Assembly (NCBI GenBank): GCA_009841105.1
Contig: VXMM01000066.1
Location: 1 to 64,000, forward strand
Direction: 5' to 3'
Origin: Acidimicrobiia bacterium
GTDB lineage: Bacteria > Actinomycetota > Acidimicrobiia > Spongiisociales > Spongiisociaceae
Length of the DNA: 64,000 nucleotides
Shown: piece after piece, positions 16,342-25,521 of the stretch
Position numbering within the stretch: the first letter of the stretch is position 1
Layout of the letters: every line of letters begins with the position of its first letter
Notes under the pieces: generated by a model
The model's input: only the letters and a program-made list of their open reading frames with translations
What the model was told of the DNA's origin: nothing
The model's database searches: none
Program-made: the position numbers and the translations under genes

Positions 16342-18656
16342 TCCCGTGGATCGGGCAGCCGCTCCCACGCTTCGAGGATCCACCCCTGCTTACCGGCGAG
16401 GGCCGGTTCGTCGCCGACCTGACCCGGGGTGCCTCCTTCCTGAGGTTCGTCCGTAGCCCGGTCGCCCACGGCCGGATCGTTGCCATCGAAGCGCCCGAGC
16501 AGGTCACTGCCTTCACCGCAAAGGACCTCAGGGACGTGCGTCCCATCCGCCCGCTGCTCCACCGGCCGGACTTCCACCCCATCGAGCAGCCGGTACTGGC
16601 TTCCGGCAAGGTCCGTTTCGTGGGTGAGCCCGTAGCGGTTGTGGTGGCCGGCTCGCCCGAGGAGGCGGAGGATGCCGCCGAGCAGGTCTTCGTGGACATC
16701 GAGCCGGAGGACCGCGTGATCAGCGCCCCAGAGGCCATACGCCGCGGAGCGCCGGCCGTTCACGACCACTTGGAGGGCAACGTGGTTGTCGACGCCCGTT
16801 TCGAGACCGAGCGGGTGGACGAGGTCTTCTCCGGCGCCGCGGTGGTAGTGGACTTCGATCTGCGCAACCGGCGCCAGAACGCCCTCCCTCTGGAGGCCAG
16901 AGGCTCCATTGCCGCCTACGACCCGCGTTCGGGGCGGACCACCCTGACGGCTTCCGTCCAGTCGCCCCACGTGGTCCGTACCGTCCTGGCCGACCTGCTC
17001 GGCATGCCCGAGTCCGACCTCAGGGTGGTGGTCCCGGATGTGGGAGGTGCGTTCGGGCAGAAGTTCTGCCTGGCGCCGGAGGACGTGGTGACGGCTTGGG
17101 TGGCGAGACGGCTCCGGACCACGGTGTCGTGGGTGGAGGATCGGCGCGAGAATCTGATTTCCTCTTTCCACAGCCGCGACCACCACTACCGGGTGCGGGG
17201 CGCCTTCGACGCGGACGCCCGGCTGCTGGCGGTGGATGCCGACCTGCTGTGCAACATCGGCGCTTACTCCTGCTACCCGGTGACCTGCGGGGTGGAGCCG
17301 CTGATGGCGCTGGCCGAGTTCCCGGGACCCTACGACTTCCGTACCTACCGGGTCCGGTCCCGCGGCGTCACCACCAACACCTGCCCGATGGCGCCGTACC
17401 GGGGGGTGTCAAGACCGGTGATCACCTTGGCCATGGAGCGCCTCATGGACCTGGCGGCTGTCCGATTCGATATTGAGCCCGCCGAGATCAGGCGCCGCAA
17501 CCTGATATCGGAGTTCCCCTACGCCTCGGCCACCGGCCTCGTGTACGACGAAGGCTCCTACGTGGAGTCCCTGGACCGGGCCGTCGAGGCGATCGGCCTG
17601 GAGGACTTCCGGGACTGCCAGGCGGCGGCCCGGTCCGAGGGCCGCTACCTCGGGATCGGCTTCTCCGTGTTCTCTGAGCGCACCGGCTACGGGACCTCGG
17701 CCTTTGCCGCCCGGAGTATGGATGTGACGCCCGGATACGAGACCGTGGACCTGGCCATGGACCCGTCCGGCAACGTAGAGGCCCGGCTAGGGGCCTCACC
17801 GCACGGCCAGGGTCTGGAGACCACCCTCGCCCAGCTCATCGGGGACCGACTGGGTGTCGAGCCGGCTCGGGTCCGGATAGTCCACGGCGACACCGACCGC
17901 ACGCCCTACGGCTGGGGTACGTTCGCCAGCCGGTCCCTGGTCATTGCTGGGGGAGCGGCCCGCCTGGCGTCCGACCGGTTGGCGGCCAAGCTGGCCGCTA
18001 TCGCTTCCGCAGAGTTGGAGGCGGCGCCCGAGGACATCGTCATCCGGGCAGGCAGGGCGACCGTGGCGGGTACGGATGCCGGGATCGAAGTGGCCGACCT
18101 GGCCCGCCTCGCCTACCACTCCAGCCACCGCCTGGCTGCCGGAATGGATCCGGGCCTGACTGTCACGGCCAGCTACGATCCGGCCGGTACCTTCTCCAAC
18201 GCCTGCCATGTCGCAACGGTGGAGGTGGATCCGGAGACGGGCGGGGTCCGCGTGGACCGGTTCGTGGTGGTGGAGGACGCCGGGCGCCTCATCAACCCCA
18301 TGATCGTGGACGGGCAACTCCATGGTGGAGTCACCCAGGGGATCGCCGGCGCCCTGTACGAGGAGATTCGCTACGACGGGGAGGGCAACATCCTCACCAC
18401 CTCGCTCATGGATTTCCTGCCGCCCACCCTGGCAGAGGTTCCCACCATTGAGGTCCACCACCTGGAGACCATCTCCGACGCCACCATTACCGGCGCCAAG
18501 GGCCTGGGGGAGGGGGGCACGATCGGTGCCCCGGCCGCCATCATCAACGCGGTTTCCGATGCGCTCCGCCCCCTCGGGGTCGAGGTCGCCGAGGTGCCCG
18601 CAACCCCGTCCCGGCTGCGTAGGCTGGTAAGCGAGAGCGAGAGGATTCCCGCATGA
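16338..18656 (+). CDS. Molybdopterin-dependent hydroxylase large subunit, copy 2
   Basis: 772 residues; start GTG at 16338 overlapping the upstream TGA. It has FVGEPVAVVVA, the cofactor-binding VVPDVGGAFGQKF and the catalytic-glutamate region GAKGLGEGG. Its active-site loop reads APYRGVSRP, differing from TYRAPGR of copies 1 and 3, so its substrate is probably different. It sits between the FAD and Fe-S subunit genes and is the most likely primary partner of both. The stop overlaps the next ATG. Confidence 0.9.
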   Translation: MIPWIGQPLPRFEDPPLLTGEGRFVADLTRGASFLRFVRSPVAHGRIVAIEAPEQVTAFTAKDLRDVRPIRPLLHRPDFHPIEQPVLASGKVRFVGEPVAVVVAGSPEEAEDAAEQVFVDIEPEDRVISAPEAIRRGAPAVHDHLEGNVVVDARFETERVDEVFSGAAVVVDFDLRNRRQNALPLEARGSIAAYDPRSGRTTLTASVQSPHVVRTVLADLLGMPESDLRVVVPDVGGAFGQKFCLAPEDVVTAWVARRLRTTVSWVEDRRENLISSFHSRDHHYRVRGAFDADARLLAVDADLLCNIGAYSCYPVTCGVEPLMALAEFPGPYDFRTYRVRSRGVTTNTCPMAPYRGVSRPVITLAMERLMDLAAVRFDIEPAEIRRRNLISEFPYASATGLVYDEGSYVESLDRAVEAIGLEDFRDCQAAARSEGRYLGIGFSVFSERTGYGTSAFAARSMDVTPGYETVDLAMDPSGNVEARLGASPHGQGLETTLAQLIGDRLGVEPARVRIVHGDTDRTPYGWGTFASRSLVIAGGAARLASDRLAAKLAAIASAELEAAPEDIVIRAGRATVAGTDAGIEVADLARLAYHSSHRLAAGMDPGLTVTASYDPAGTFSNACHVATVEVDPETGGVRVDRFVVVEDAGRLINPMIVDGQLHGGVTQGIAGALYEEIRYDGEGNILTTSLMDFLPPTLAEVPTIEVHHLETISDATITGAKGLGEGGTIGAPAAIINAVSDALRPLGVEVAEVPATPSRLRRLVSESERIPA

Positions 18657-19135
18657 GCGAGCGAACCAAGGCCGAAGTCACCCTTGCGGTCAACGGCCGG
18701 TCCTACCGGGTCCGGGTGGAGCCCCGGCGTACCCTGGCCGACACCCTGCGGGACGACTGTGGCCTCACGGGAACCCACCTGGGGTGCGAGCACGGCGTGT
18801 GCGGGGCCTGCACCATCCTGGCCGACGGCCAACCGGTCCGGTCCTGCCTGATGTTCGCCGTCCAGTGCGAGGGCATGGACCTCCGCACGGTGGAGGATCT
18901 GGCCGACGGTGACCGTCTCCATCCCATCCAAGAGGCCTTCTGGGAGAACCACGGACTCCAGTGCGGCTTTTGTACCCCAGGGTTCCTGATGCTGGCGGCC
19001 GGGTACCTGGAACAGAATCCCGATCCCGACGATGACGAGCTGCGAGCGGTACTGTCCTCCAACCTGTGCCGCTGCACCGGGTACCAGAACATACTGAAGT
19101 CGGTGCGCCAGGCCGCCGAGGTCATGCGGGGATGA
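18653..19135 (+). CDS. Molybdenum hydroxylase [2Fe-2S] small subunit (CoxS-like)
   Basis: 160 residues carrying two [2Fe-2S] clusters. The plant-ferredoxin-type motif is CEHGVCGACTILADG with a later Cys in RSCL. The helical-domain motif is CGFCTPGF followed by CRCTGY. It shuttles electrons from the molybdenum site to FAD. It is the only Fe-S subunit for the three large subunits here and is coupled by ATGA overlaps to genes on both sides. Confidence 0.93.
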   Translation: MSERTKAEVTLAVNGRSYRVRVEPRRTLADTLRDDCGLTGTHLGCEHGVCGACTILADGQPVRSCLMFAVQCEGMDLRTVEDLADGDRLHPIQEAFWENHGLQCGFCTPGFLMLAAGYLEQNPDPDDDELRAVLSSNLCRCTGYQNILKSVRQAAEVMRG

Positions 19136-21402
19136 GCTATGTCGGTAGCTCGGTCAAGAGGATCGAGGACCGACCACTACTGACGGGAATGGCCCGGTTC
19201 GCTGCCGACCTGTCCCTTCCCGGCCAGCTGCACATGAGGGTCGTGCGCTCGCCGGTTGCCCACGGCCGGCTGGTGAAGATAGACACGTCGGAAGCGCTCG
19301 CCATGGATGGTGTGGAGGCGGTCTGGACCGGCGACGACGTCCGGGACATACCGCCGATCGACTTCCGTATGCCCTGGGTGGAGGGGTTGGAGCGGTTCCG
19401 CCAACCCATCCTCGCCACCGACCACGTTCGCTACGTGGGCGAGCCGGTGGCGATGGTGCTGGCCGAAGACCCATACCTGGCCGAGGACGCCGCCGAGCTG
19501 GTCTACGCCGGTATCGAGGAGCTCGATCCGGTCGTGGATCCGCTGGCAGCCGAGCCGGCGGCCACCGAGACGACGATTGTGGAGAAGGCCTACGGGGACC
19601 TGGAGGGGGCATTCGAGGATGCTCCGGTCGTCGTGGAGATGGAGCTGGCGGTGGGGAGGCACACCGGGGTGCCCATGGAGACCCGGGGAGCGGTGGCTCA
19701 CTACGACCCCATGAGATCTGTGGTGGAGATGTTCGGCGCCGCCAAGGTACCCCACCACAACCGGGCCGCCATCGCCTCCATGCTCGGCCTACCGCTCGGC
19801 GCCGTCGTTCTCCGGGAGGGTCATGTCGGGGGAGGGTTCGGGATCAGGGGAGAGCTCTATCCCGAGGACGTTCTGCTGTGCCTGGCCGCCCTCCGGCTCG
19901 GGCGCCCCGTCCGCTGGGTGGAGGATCGTCGGGAGCACATGGTGGCCGCCAATCACTCCCGCGATCAGGTCCATCGGATTAAGGCTGCGGTGGAGTTCGA
20001 CGGCTGGATAAGGGGCGTGATCGACGAGTTCTGGGTGGATCAGGGGGCCTATCTGCGGACCCATCAGGTAACGGTCACGGAGTTGACCACATCCATGCTT
20101 CCGGGCCCCTATGTCTGGCCCGCATACCGGAGCCGCGGTCATGTGATGCTCAGCAACAAGACCCCTTGCGGCACCTACCGAGCCCCGGGCCGGTACGAGA
20201 GCACCTTCGTCCGTGAGCGCCTGATCGACGTCATAGCCCACCGGCTCGGTCTCGACCCGGCCAAGGTTCGCCGCCGCAACCTGGTCCGGCCGGAGCGTAT
20301 GCCCTTCAAGCGGGGGATCACCGCGCTCGGTACCGAGTTGACCTACGACTCCGGCGACTACCCGGGTCTCCTGGATCGGACCCTTGAGTACCTGGACTAC
20401 GAGCGGTTGACCGCCGATCTCACCCGGAGGCGGTCCGGCGGTGAGTTGGTGGGACTCGGCATGGGGTTCTTCGTGGAGAAGAGCGGTCTCGGTCCGTTCG
20501 ACGGAGTGAAGGTCACCGTCGACGAAGCGGGAGAGGTGGTAGTGATAACCGGCGTGGCCTCGATCGGTCAAGGCGTCGAGACGGTGCTCGCCCAGGTGTG
20601 TGCCGACACGCTGGGCGTGGGAATCGAATCGGTGCGGGTGCGCCACGGCCAGACCGACGACCTCGCCTACGGGATGGGCGCCTTCGCGAGCCGGGTCACA
20701 GTCATGTCCGGTTCCGCCACTCTGATCGCCGCCCGCGGGGTGCGGCGCAAGGCCTTGGAGGTGGCGGCCTCGGTACTGGAAGCCGATCCGCATGACCTCA
20801 CCATCGACCGGGGCCGTGTATTCGTCCGGGGCTCGGCCGGCGGGCCGGCCATCACGCTGGGCGAGGTGGCGCAGAGGCTCCGTCCCGGCCTGACCGGCGG
20901 CGATCCCGGCCTGACCGCGGAGGGCTGGTTCACGGCAGACCACATGGTCTATCCCTACGGTATCCACGCCGCGGTCGTGCGGGTGGATCCCGAATCCGGC
21001 CTCGTAGAGGTGGAACGGCTCGTGGTGGCCTACGAGGTCGGCAAGGCGGTCAACCCGGAGTTGGTCAACGGCCAGATTGCGGGCGGCGCCGCCCAGGGCA
21101 TCGGGGGTGCCCTGCTCGAGGACTTCGCCTACGACGAGTCCGGCCAACCGCTCGCCGCCACGTTCATGGACTACCTGATGCCCACCATCGCCGAGATGCC
21201 GGAGGTGGAGGTGCTGCTGCTCGAGGAAGCGCCCAGCCCGCTCAATCCGCTGGGCGTGAAGGGAGCGGGCGAGGGGGGCATAACCGCGGTGGGGGCGGCC
21301 ATTGCCAACGGCGTGGCTGACGCGCTGGGCCGTCCCGAGGAGGTGACCCGCCTGCCGTTGGGCCCCGAGCGGGTCCGCCGGATCGTTACGGGCGTCGCAT
21401 AA
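19132..21402 (+). CDS. Molybdopterin-dependent hydroxylase large subunit, copy 3
   Basis: 756 residues starting MSYVGSSVKRIEDRPLLTG. Like copy 1 it has FGIRGELYPEDV, the loop TYRAPGRYE and the catalytic glutamate in GVKGAGEGG, so copies 1 and 3 are closer to each other than to copy 2. The ATG at 19132 overlaps the Fe-S subunit stop; the longer frame is an out-of-family extension. It probably shares the FAD and Fe-S subunits, giving an alternative holoenzyme (inference). Confidence 0.9.
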   Translation: MSYVGSSVKRIEDRPLLTGMARFAADLSLPGQLHMRVVRSPVAHGRLVKIDTSEALAMDGVEAVWTGDDVRDIPPIDFRMPWVEGLERFRQPILATDHVRYVGEPVAMVLAEDPYLAEDAAELVYAGIEELDPVVDPLAAEPAATETTIVEKAYGDLEGAFEDAPVVVEMELAVGRHTGVPMETRGAVAHYDPMRSVVEMFGAAKVPHHNRAAIASMLGLPLGAVVLREGHVGGGFGIRGELYPEDVLLCLAALRLGRPVRWVEDRREHMVAANHSRDQVHRIKAAVEFDGWIRGVIDEFWVDQGAYLRTHQVTVTELTTSMLPGPYVWPAYRSRGHVMLSNKTPCGTYRAPGRYESTFVRERLIDVIAHRLGLDPAKVRRRNLVRPERMPFKRGITALGTELTYDSGDYPGLLDRTLEYLDYERLTADLTRRRSGGELVGLGMGFFVEKSGLGPFDGVKVTVDEAGEVVVITGVASIGQGVETVLAQVCADTLGVGIESVRVRHGQTDDLAYGMGAFASRVTVMSGSATLIAARGVRRKALEVAASVLEADPHDLTIDRGRVFVRGSAGGPAITLGEVAQRLRPGLTGGDPGLTAEGWFTADHMVYPYGIHAAVVRVDPESGLVEVERLVVAYEVGKAVNPELVNGQIAGGAAQGIGGALLEDFAYDESGQPLAATFMDYLMPTIAEMPEVEVLLLEEAPSPLNPLGVKGAGEGGITAVGAAIANGVADALGRPEEVTRLPLGPERVRRIVTGVA

Positions 21403-21427
21403 AAGAGGAGTGTCCGGCGTTCGGCCA

Positions 21428-21448
21428 GACCGGCGTTTCGACCCGGTC
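21428..21448 (+). terminator. Hairpin between convergent genes
   Basis: GACCGG (21428-21433) and CCGGTC (21443-21448) form a 6-bp stem with a 9-nt loop, 26 nt after the hydroxylase stop. There is no T-run, so termination is only suggested. Confidence 0.35.
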
Positions 21449-21474
21449 TCCTAGCGGCCGATGGCCAGGCGGGT

Positions 21475-22671
21475 TCAAGCGCCGCGGTTGCCGTTAGCCA
21501 GTGCGATCGCGGCGTGCAGTGCCGTGCCGGTGATCATCGCCTCCTCGTCGAAGACGGCCCGGTCGGAGTGCAACCCGGGTGCCCGGCCCGGTTCCAGCTC
21601 GGGCGGGCAGGCCCCGAGGAACGACATGGTTCCCGGGACTTCCCGGAGCACGTAACCCCAGTCCTCGGCGGCCATGATTGGCGAGTCCATCCACGCCACG
21701 CAGTTGTCGCCCAGGGTGTCTCGGGCCACCGTGTCCACCCACGCTGTGTGATCGGGATCGTTGACGGTCACCGGATATCCCAGTTTGATCTCGACCTCGG
21801 CCTCCACTCCGTGGGCTGCCGCGATACCGGGGACCACCCGGTTGATCAAGGCGTGAAGTTGATCCCGGGTACTTTCGGAGACGGCTCGGATCGTCGCGAC
21901 CATAGTGGCGGTCTCGGGGATCACGTTGTGGGTGGTCCCCGCCGTGACGGTGGCAAAGGTGACCACGCCCGGCTCGAAGACGTTGATACGGCGGGTGATG
22001 GCGGTCTGCGTTGCCAGGACGATCTCCGCAGCCACCGGAATCGGGTCGTAGGAGAGGTAAGGGGCCGAGGCATGGCCTCCCTTGCCCCGAAGCGTAACGC
22101 GCGCCTCATCGGCCGAGGCGAGTTGCGGGCCCTTGCGGTGGAGCACCACACCGGTGCGCGTCCAGGTGTTCACGTGGATGGCGAAGGCACTCGAGGGCCG
22201 GTCCTTCACCGTGGACAGCAGACCCTCTTCGAGCATGAAACGCGCCCCGGCGAAGCCCTCCTCGCCGGGCTGGAACATGAACAGCACCGTCCCCGCCAGG
22301 CCGGATTTCATGGAGGACAGCAACCGGGCCGCTCCCACCAGCATGGCGGTGTGCAGGTCATGGCCGCACGCATGCATGAACCCGTCATGGCTGCTGGCGA
22401 ACTCCAGGCCGGTCGCTTCCGTCACCGGCAGGGCGTCCATGTCGGCCCGCAGCAGGGTTACCGGGCCGGGATGGTCACCCTCCAGCGCCGCCACGATCCC
22501 GCTGGTGGTCTCGTGTGCCACGATGTCGAGGGGCAGGCCTTTCAGTGCTTCGAGCACGATCCGGCGGGTCTCGGGGAGGTGGTTGCCCTGCTCGGGGAAT
22601 CGATGGAGTAGCCGCCGCAGGTCGACCAACTCCGGGAACAGGTGTTGAGCAGCTGCTATGAGGTCGGACAC
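21475..22671 (-). CDS. M20-family amidohydrolase
   Basis: 398 residues of the M20D amidohydrolase family (hippurate, N-acyl or N-carbamoyl amino acid hydrolases). Metal and catalytic residues are present: RADMDALP, H100/C102/H104 in HACGHDLHT and E137/E138 in FQPGEEG, with the usual dimerisation insert. It cleaves an amide in a small N-acylated compound in the cytoplasm. Start is GTG at 22671, with a TAGCAT box 8 nt upstream and no clear ribosome site. It is convergent with the hydroxylase operon and divergent from the ABC transporter. Confidence 0.88.
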   Translation of the reverse strand: MSDLIAAAQHLFPELVDLRRLLHRFPEQGNHLPETRRIVLEALKGLPLDIVAHETTSGIVAALEGDHPGPVTLLRADMDALPVTEATGLEFASSHDGFMHACGHDLHTAMLVGAARLLSSMKSGLAGTVLFMFQPGEEGFAGARFMLEEGLLSTVKDRPSSAFAIHVNTWTRTGVVLHRKGPQLASADEARVTLRGKGGHASAPYLSYDPIPVAAEIVLATQTAITRRINVFEPGVVTFATVTAGTTHNVIPETATMVATIRAVSESTRDQLHALINRVVPGIAAAHGVEAEVEIKLGYPVTVNDPDHTAWVDTVARDTLGDNCVAWMDSPIMAAEDWGYVLREVPGTMSFLGACPPELEPGRAPGLHSDRAVFDEEAMITGTALHAAIALANGNRGA

Positions 22672-22679
22672 GATGCCGG

Positions 22680-22685
22680 ATGCTA
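22680..22685 (-). promoter_or_regulatory. -10 box for a near-leaderless amidohydrolase transcript
   Basis: TAGCAT on the minus strand, 8 nt before the GTG at 22671, without a Shine-Dalgarno sequence. The same hexamer precedes the regulator at 59994. Confidence 0.4.
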
Positions 22686-23037
22686 CCCGCCCCGCGGTAG
22701 CCGTTCGGAGATTGCCGTGGCGTCCGTCGGACGGCTAGGCGGTATGTCCCCAAGGAACCCGGTAGAAGTGGTTTGTCCTACATTCCGAGGCGAGTAGTTG
22801 TAAAGTTATATTCACGAAGTGTCCTCTACTGATTGTGGGCGAGGGTTAGGAGGCGCGAGTGGTCGGCTTGGGTCAGCGATACCCGGCTGCATTCTGCCCG
22901 TACCACACGCCTGTGGCAGACGTCTCTAGGGATCACGCGGCTCGGCGAAGCCGATGCAGCCTCGAGCGATCGTCCTCGGGCCTGTTGTCGAGTAGTGAGG
23001 GCCTTAGCTAGCTGCGCCCGTACGGAAGGAAGAACTG
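22686..23037 (+). other. 352-bp intergenic region and long transporter leader
   Basis: No credible gene is seen. The left part holds AT-rich promoter sequence. From about 22820 the DNA returns to high GC and would be transcribed as a leader of some 220 nt. A short stem CGGCT/AGCCG occurs around 22940-22956. The ribosome site GGAAGGAAG lies just before the ATG at 23038. I looked for thiamine and guanidine riboswitch cores and found no convincing match. Confidence 0.4.
22783..22812 (+). promoter_or_regulatory. Putative promoter of the NitT/TauT-type transporter operon
   Basis: TTCCGA (22783-22788) and TATATT (22807-22812) with an 18-nt spacer, in a local AT-rich patch. It would start transcription near 22819. 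Confidence 0.4.
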
Positions 23038-24033
23038 ATGAAACGAATGCTGACCGGGTTGGTGGTGCTCGGACTGCTGGCGGGTGCCTGCGGCGAAGAC
23101 GAGCCCGAACTCGAGGAACTCAATGTGGCGTACTTCTTGGAATGGCCGACGGCCAACCAGGTGGCGCAGATCGACCAGACGTACGATGACGAACTCGGGT
23201 TGACCGTGAATTGGATCCCGTTCGCCAGCGGGGGCGACATGGCGCAGGCGATGGAAGCCGGAGATATCGACATCTCCTATTCGCAGGGTCTAACCCCGTT
23301 CGCCAACTTCGTGACCGGAGGCTCCGACCTTCTCCTGATCGGCGTGGCGGTTGCCTACGCGGACGCCGACAACTGCGTCGCCAGGGGCGACCTCGGAATC
23401 ACAAAGGAGAACGCAGCCCAGACGCTGGACGGCCAGAGCATCTACACGCCTCTCGGGAACGTGACCCACTTCAAGCTCCTGAAGATGCTCGAGCATCTCG
23501 GGGTGGACCTCGACAGCGTCGAGTTGATCCAGTCGGAGGGCGGTCCGGCGGCGGTGGCGGCTCTGGATTCGGGCAACGTGGCCATGGCCTGCGCGTTCGG
23601 TGGTGCGGTCAACCAGATGATCGCCGCCGGCGGAAACCTGGTGATGACTGGCTCCGAGCAGGAGGCCATCGGCATCCGGGTGTTCGACATTATCTCGACC
23701 ACCGGCGCCTTTGCAGAGGAGTATCCCTCGGTACTGACCACATTCCTCCAGGTGACCGAGGATGCCAACCGGGCCTACAACCGGAACCGGGAGCCTTACA
23801 TCGACACGATCGCCCGAGCGGCCGGCATGGACCGAGCGGCAACCATCGCGCTGCTCGACGCATTCAGCTTCCCCGAGAAGGACGCCCAGGTCTCGGCGGC
23901 ATGGCTTGGGGGAACAGTCCAATCGGTGATGAAGGAACAGATGGACTTCTTCGTGGCTCAGGGGGAGATCGAGACCGCCCTGGCTAGCTACGACGAGTTC
24001 GTGGACACCAGCTTCCTCGAAGGCGTCGAGTGA
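23038..24033 (+). CDS. ABC transporter solute-binding lipoprotein (NitT/TauT type)
   Basis: 331 residues with a short signal peptide and lipobox LAGAC (Cys at residue 19), so it is membrane-anchored outside the cytoplasm. The mature part resembles NMT1/TauA/SsuA binding proteins: a two-lobed fold with the early strand LNVAYFLEWPTA and the middle motif AMEAGDIDISYSQG. Known ligands in this class include taurine, alkanesulfonates, nitrate, pyrimidine precursors and guanidine-type compounds; the specific ligand is not evident. It is the first gene of a three-gene transporter operon, with a ribosome site just upstream. Confidence 0.88.
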   Translation: MKRMLTGLVVLGLLAGACGEDEPELEELNVAYFLEWPTANQVAQIDQTYDDELGLTVNWIPFASGGDMAQAMEAGDIDISYSQGLTPFANFVTGGSDLLLIGVAVAYADADNCVARGDLGITKENAAQTLDGQSIYTPLGNVTHFKLLKMLEHLGVDLDSVELIQSEGGPAAVAALDSGNVAMACAFGGAVNQMIAAGGNLVMTGSEQEAIGIRVFDIISTTGAFAEEYPSVLTTFLQVTEDANRAYNRNREPYIDTIARAAGMDRAATIALLDAFSFPEKDAQVSAAWLGGTVQSVMKEQMDFFVAQGEIETALASYDEFVDTSFLEGVE

Positions 24034-24147
24034 GTACCTGATCGCATCATCGCGGTGGGTGTCCGGCTTCGCGGGGTGCTCGTGAAGGTTGCGCCCGAGC
24101 GGCCGGCCCCCGGAAGTCGTTGACGTCGTAGCGACGAAAGGAGCAGC

Positions 24148-25521
24148 GTGGATTCCATCGTTCAAGCCTTGGCCGATGTCTTCGGCGCTATCGCATCCGT
24201 GGTGCCAAGGGTGGCCGTCGTGGTCGTGTGGATTGCGCTGGCGGTGGCGGCCGCAGCAGCGGTCACCATGACCGTCGACCTGTTGACGACACCGGTCCTG
24301 CGGTTCAGATCAGCCGACCGGGCGGCGCAGCCGAGCGACGGAATCCTGCTGATCGGCCAACTCATGGGCGCAGCCGGGCTGGTCGGCGGTGTGCTGTTCG
24401 CGTTCCGCGACACGGCGGGCGTGTGGGAGCCGGTAGTGGCCTTCCTGGGTGGAGCGGCCCTTCTCGCCGTGATCCTGAGGTACCGCCGGTCGGACCACGA
24501 CGCCCAGGCGAGGCTGGCGAGATCGGCATGGCTGGCGCTGGCCCTGGCCTCTGTCATCTCGGTGATCCTGGCCTTCATACAGCGTCAGGATTCGTCCATC
24601 GTGTTCCTCACGATGGTCGGCCTCGTGCTGATGATTGCCCGGGCATGGTTCCGGTTCAGCCGTCCCGAGGTGCGGTTCGAGCCGTCCGGCGCGGATGTCG
24701 CAAGGGAATCCCGTACCGACCATCCGCTGGTGGTCGACAAGGTAGGCATGATCTACCAGCTTCCGGACGGGGGCGAGGTCGAGGCGCTCGCCGACGTGAC
24801 GTTCACCCTGGAGCCGGGGAGGTTGCTCACCCTGCTCGGACCGTCAGGTTGCGGCAAGACGACCCTTCTCAACATTCTTGCCGGATTCCTGGCGCCGACC
24901 TCGGGCGAGGTGAGGCTCGGCGAGGAGCCGATTATCGGACCCGGCCAGGACCGAGGGATGGTGTTCCAGCAGGGCGCCCTGTTCGAGTGGTTGAGCGTCA
25001 ACGACAACGTGGGATTCGGCGCCCGGATGAACGGCAGGTCCCGGCCTGCCTCCCGGGAGGCCGTCCAGGACCTGCTGCAGACGGTGGGCCTTCACGACTT
25101 CGGCGACAAGGCCGTGTACGAACTGTCCGGCGGGATGAAACAGCGCGTGGCCCTGGCGCGCTGCCTGGCCAACGATCCGGAGATCATCCTGATGGACGAG
25201 CCGCTGGGCGCCCTAGACGCCCTGACCCGAGAGAAGATGCAGGGTCTGGTTCTCAACCTGTGGAACGAGACGGGCAAGACCATCGTGCTGGTCACCCATA
25301 GCGTCGAGGAGGCCCTGTATCTCGGAGACCAACTTTTCGTGATGGCACCGCGCCCGGGACGGATCGAGCGGGCCTACGACCTGCCGTTCGCCCGGCGAGC
25401 GCTCGGGATGGACGTGCGCGACCTCAAGACCTCCCGCGACTTCATCAGTACCCGGGAGGAAATACTGGGAATGATCTGGGAGATGGAGGAGCAGATAATG
25501 GGAACGGAAGGGGGTGCTTGA
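24148..25521 (+). CDS. ABC transporter ATPase with N-terminal membrane domain (TauB/SsuB-like)
   Basis: 457 residues, far longer than the usual 250. The C-terminal part (from about residue 190) is a complete ATPase: Walker A GPSGCGKTT, Q-loop VFQQGALFEW, signature LSGGMKQRVALAR, Walker B IILMDEPLGALD and switch HSVEEA. The first 170 residues contain about five hydrophobic segments (near 20-45, 65-85, 92-110, 125-142, 150-168) that normal NitT/TauT ATPases lack. Start is GTG at 24148 behind GAAAGGAG. It overlaps the permease start by one base. Confidence 0.88.
   Translation: MDSIVQALADVFGAIASVVPRVAVVVVWIALAVAAAAAVTMTVDLLTTPVLRFRSADRAAQPSDGILLIGQLMGAAGLVGGVLFAFRDTAGVWEPVVAFLGGAALLAVILRYRRSDHDAQARLARSAWLALALASVISVILAFIQRQDSSIVFLTMVGLVLMIARAWFRFSRPEVRFEPSGADVARESRTDHPLVVDKVGMIYQLPDGGEVEALADVTFTLEPGRLLTLLGPSGCGKTTLLNILAGFLAPTSGEVRLGEEPIIGPGQDRGMVFQQGALFEWLSVNDNVGFGARMNGRSRPASREAVQDLLQTVGLHDFGDKAVYELSGGMKQRVALARCLANDPEIILMDEPLGALDALTREKMQGLVLNLWNETGKTIVLVTHSVEEALYLGDQLFVMAPRPGRIERAYDLPFARRALGMDVRDLKTSRDFISTREEILGMIWEMEEQIMGTEGGA

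Noticed and set aside
13067-21402. Aerobic carbon monoxide dehydrogenase operon
   Set aside because: Subunit layout fits, but none of the three large subunits has the AYxCSFR cysteine motif needed for the Cu-Mo site.
22820-23037. Guanidine (ykkC) or thiamine riboswitch before the transporter
   Set aside because: A loose GAGGGTTAGG...GTGGTCGG similarity exists, but the conserved ACA-CGG/GGGA and AAAGCCCGGGAGA-like parts are missing; no thiamine core.
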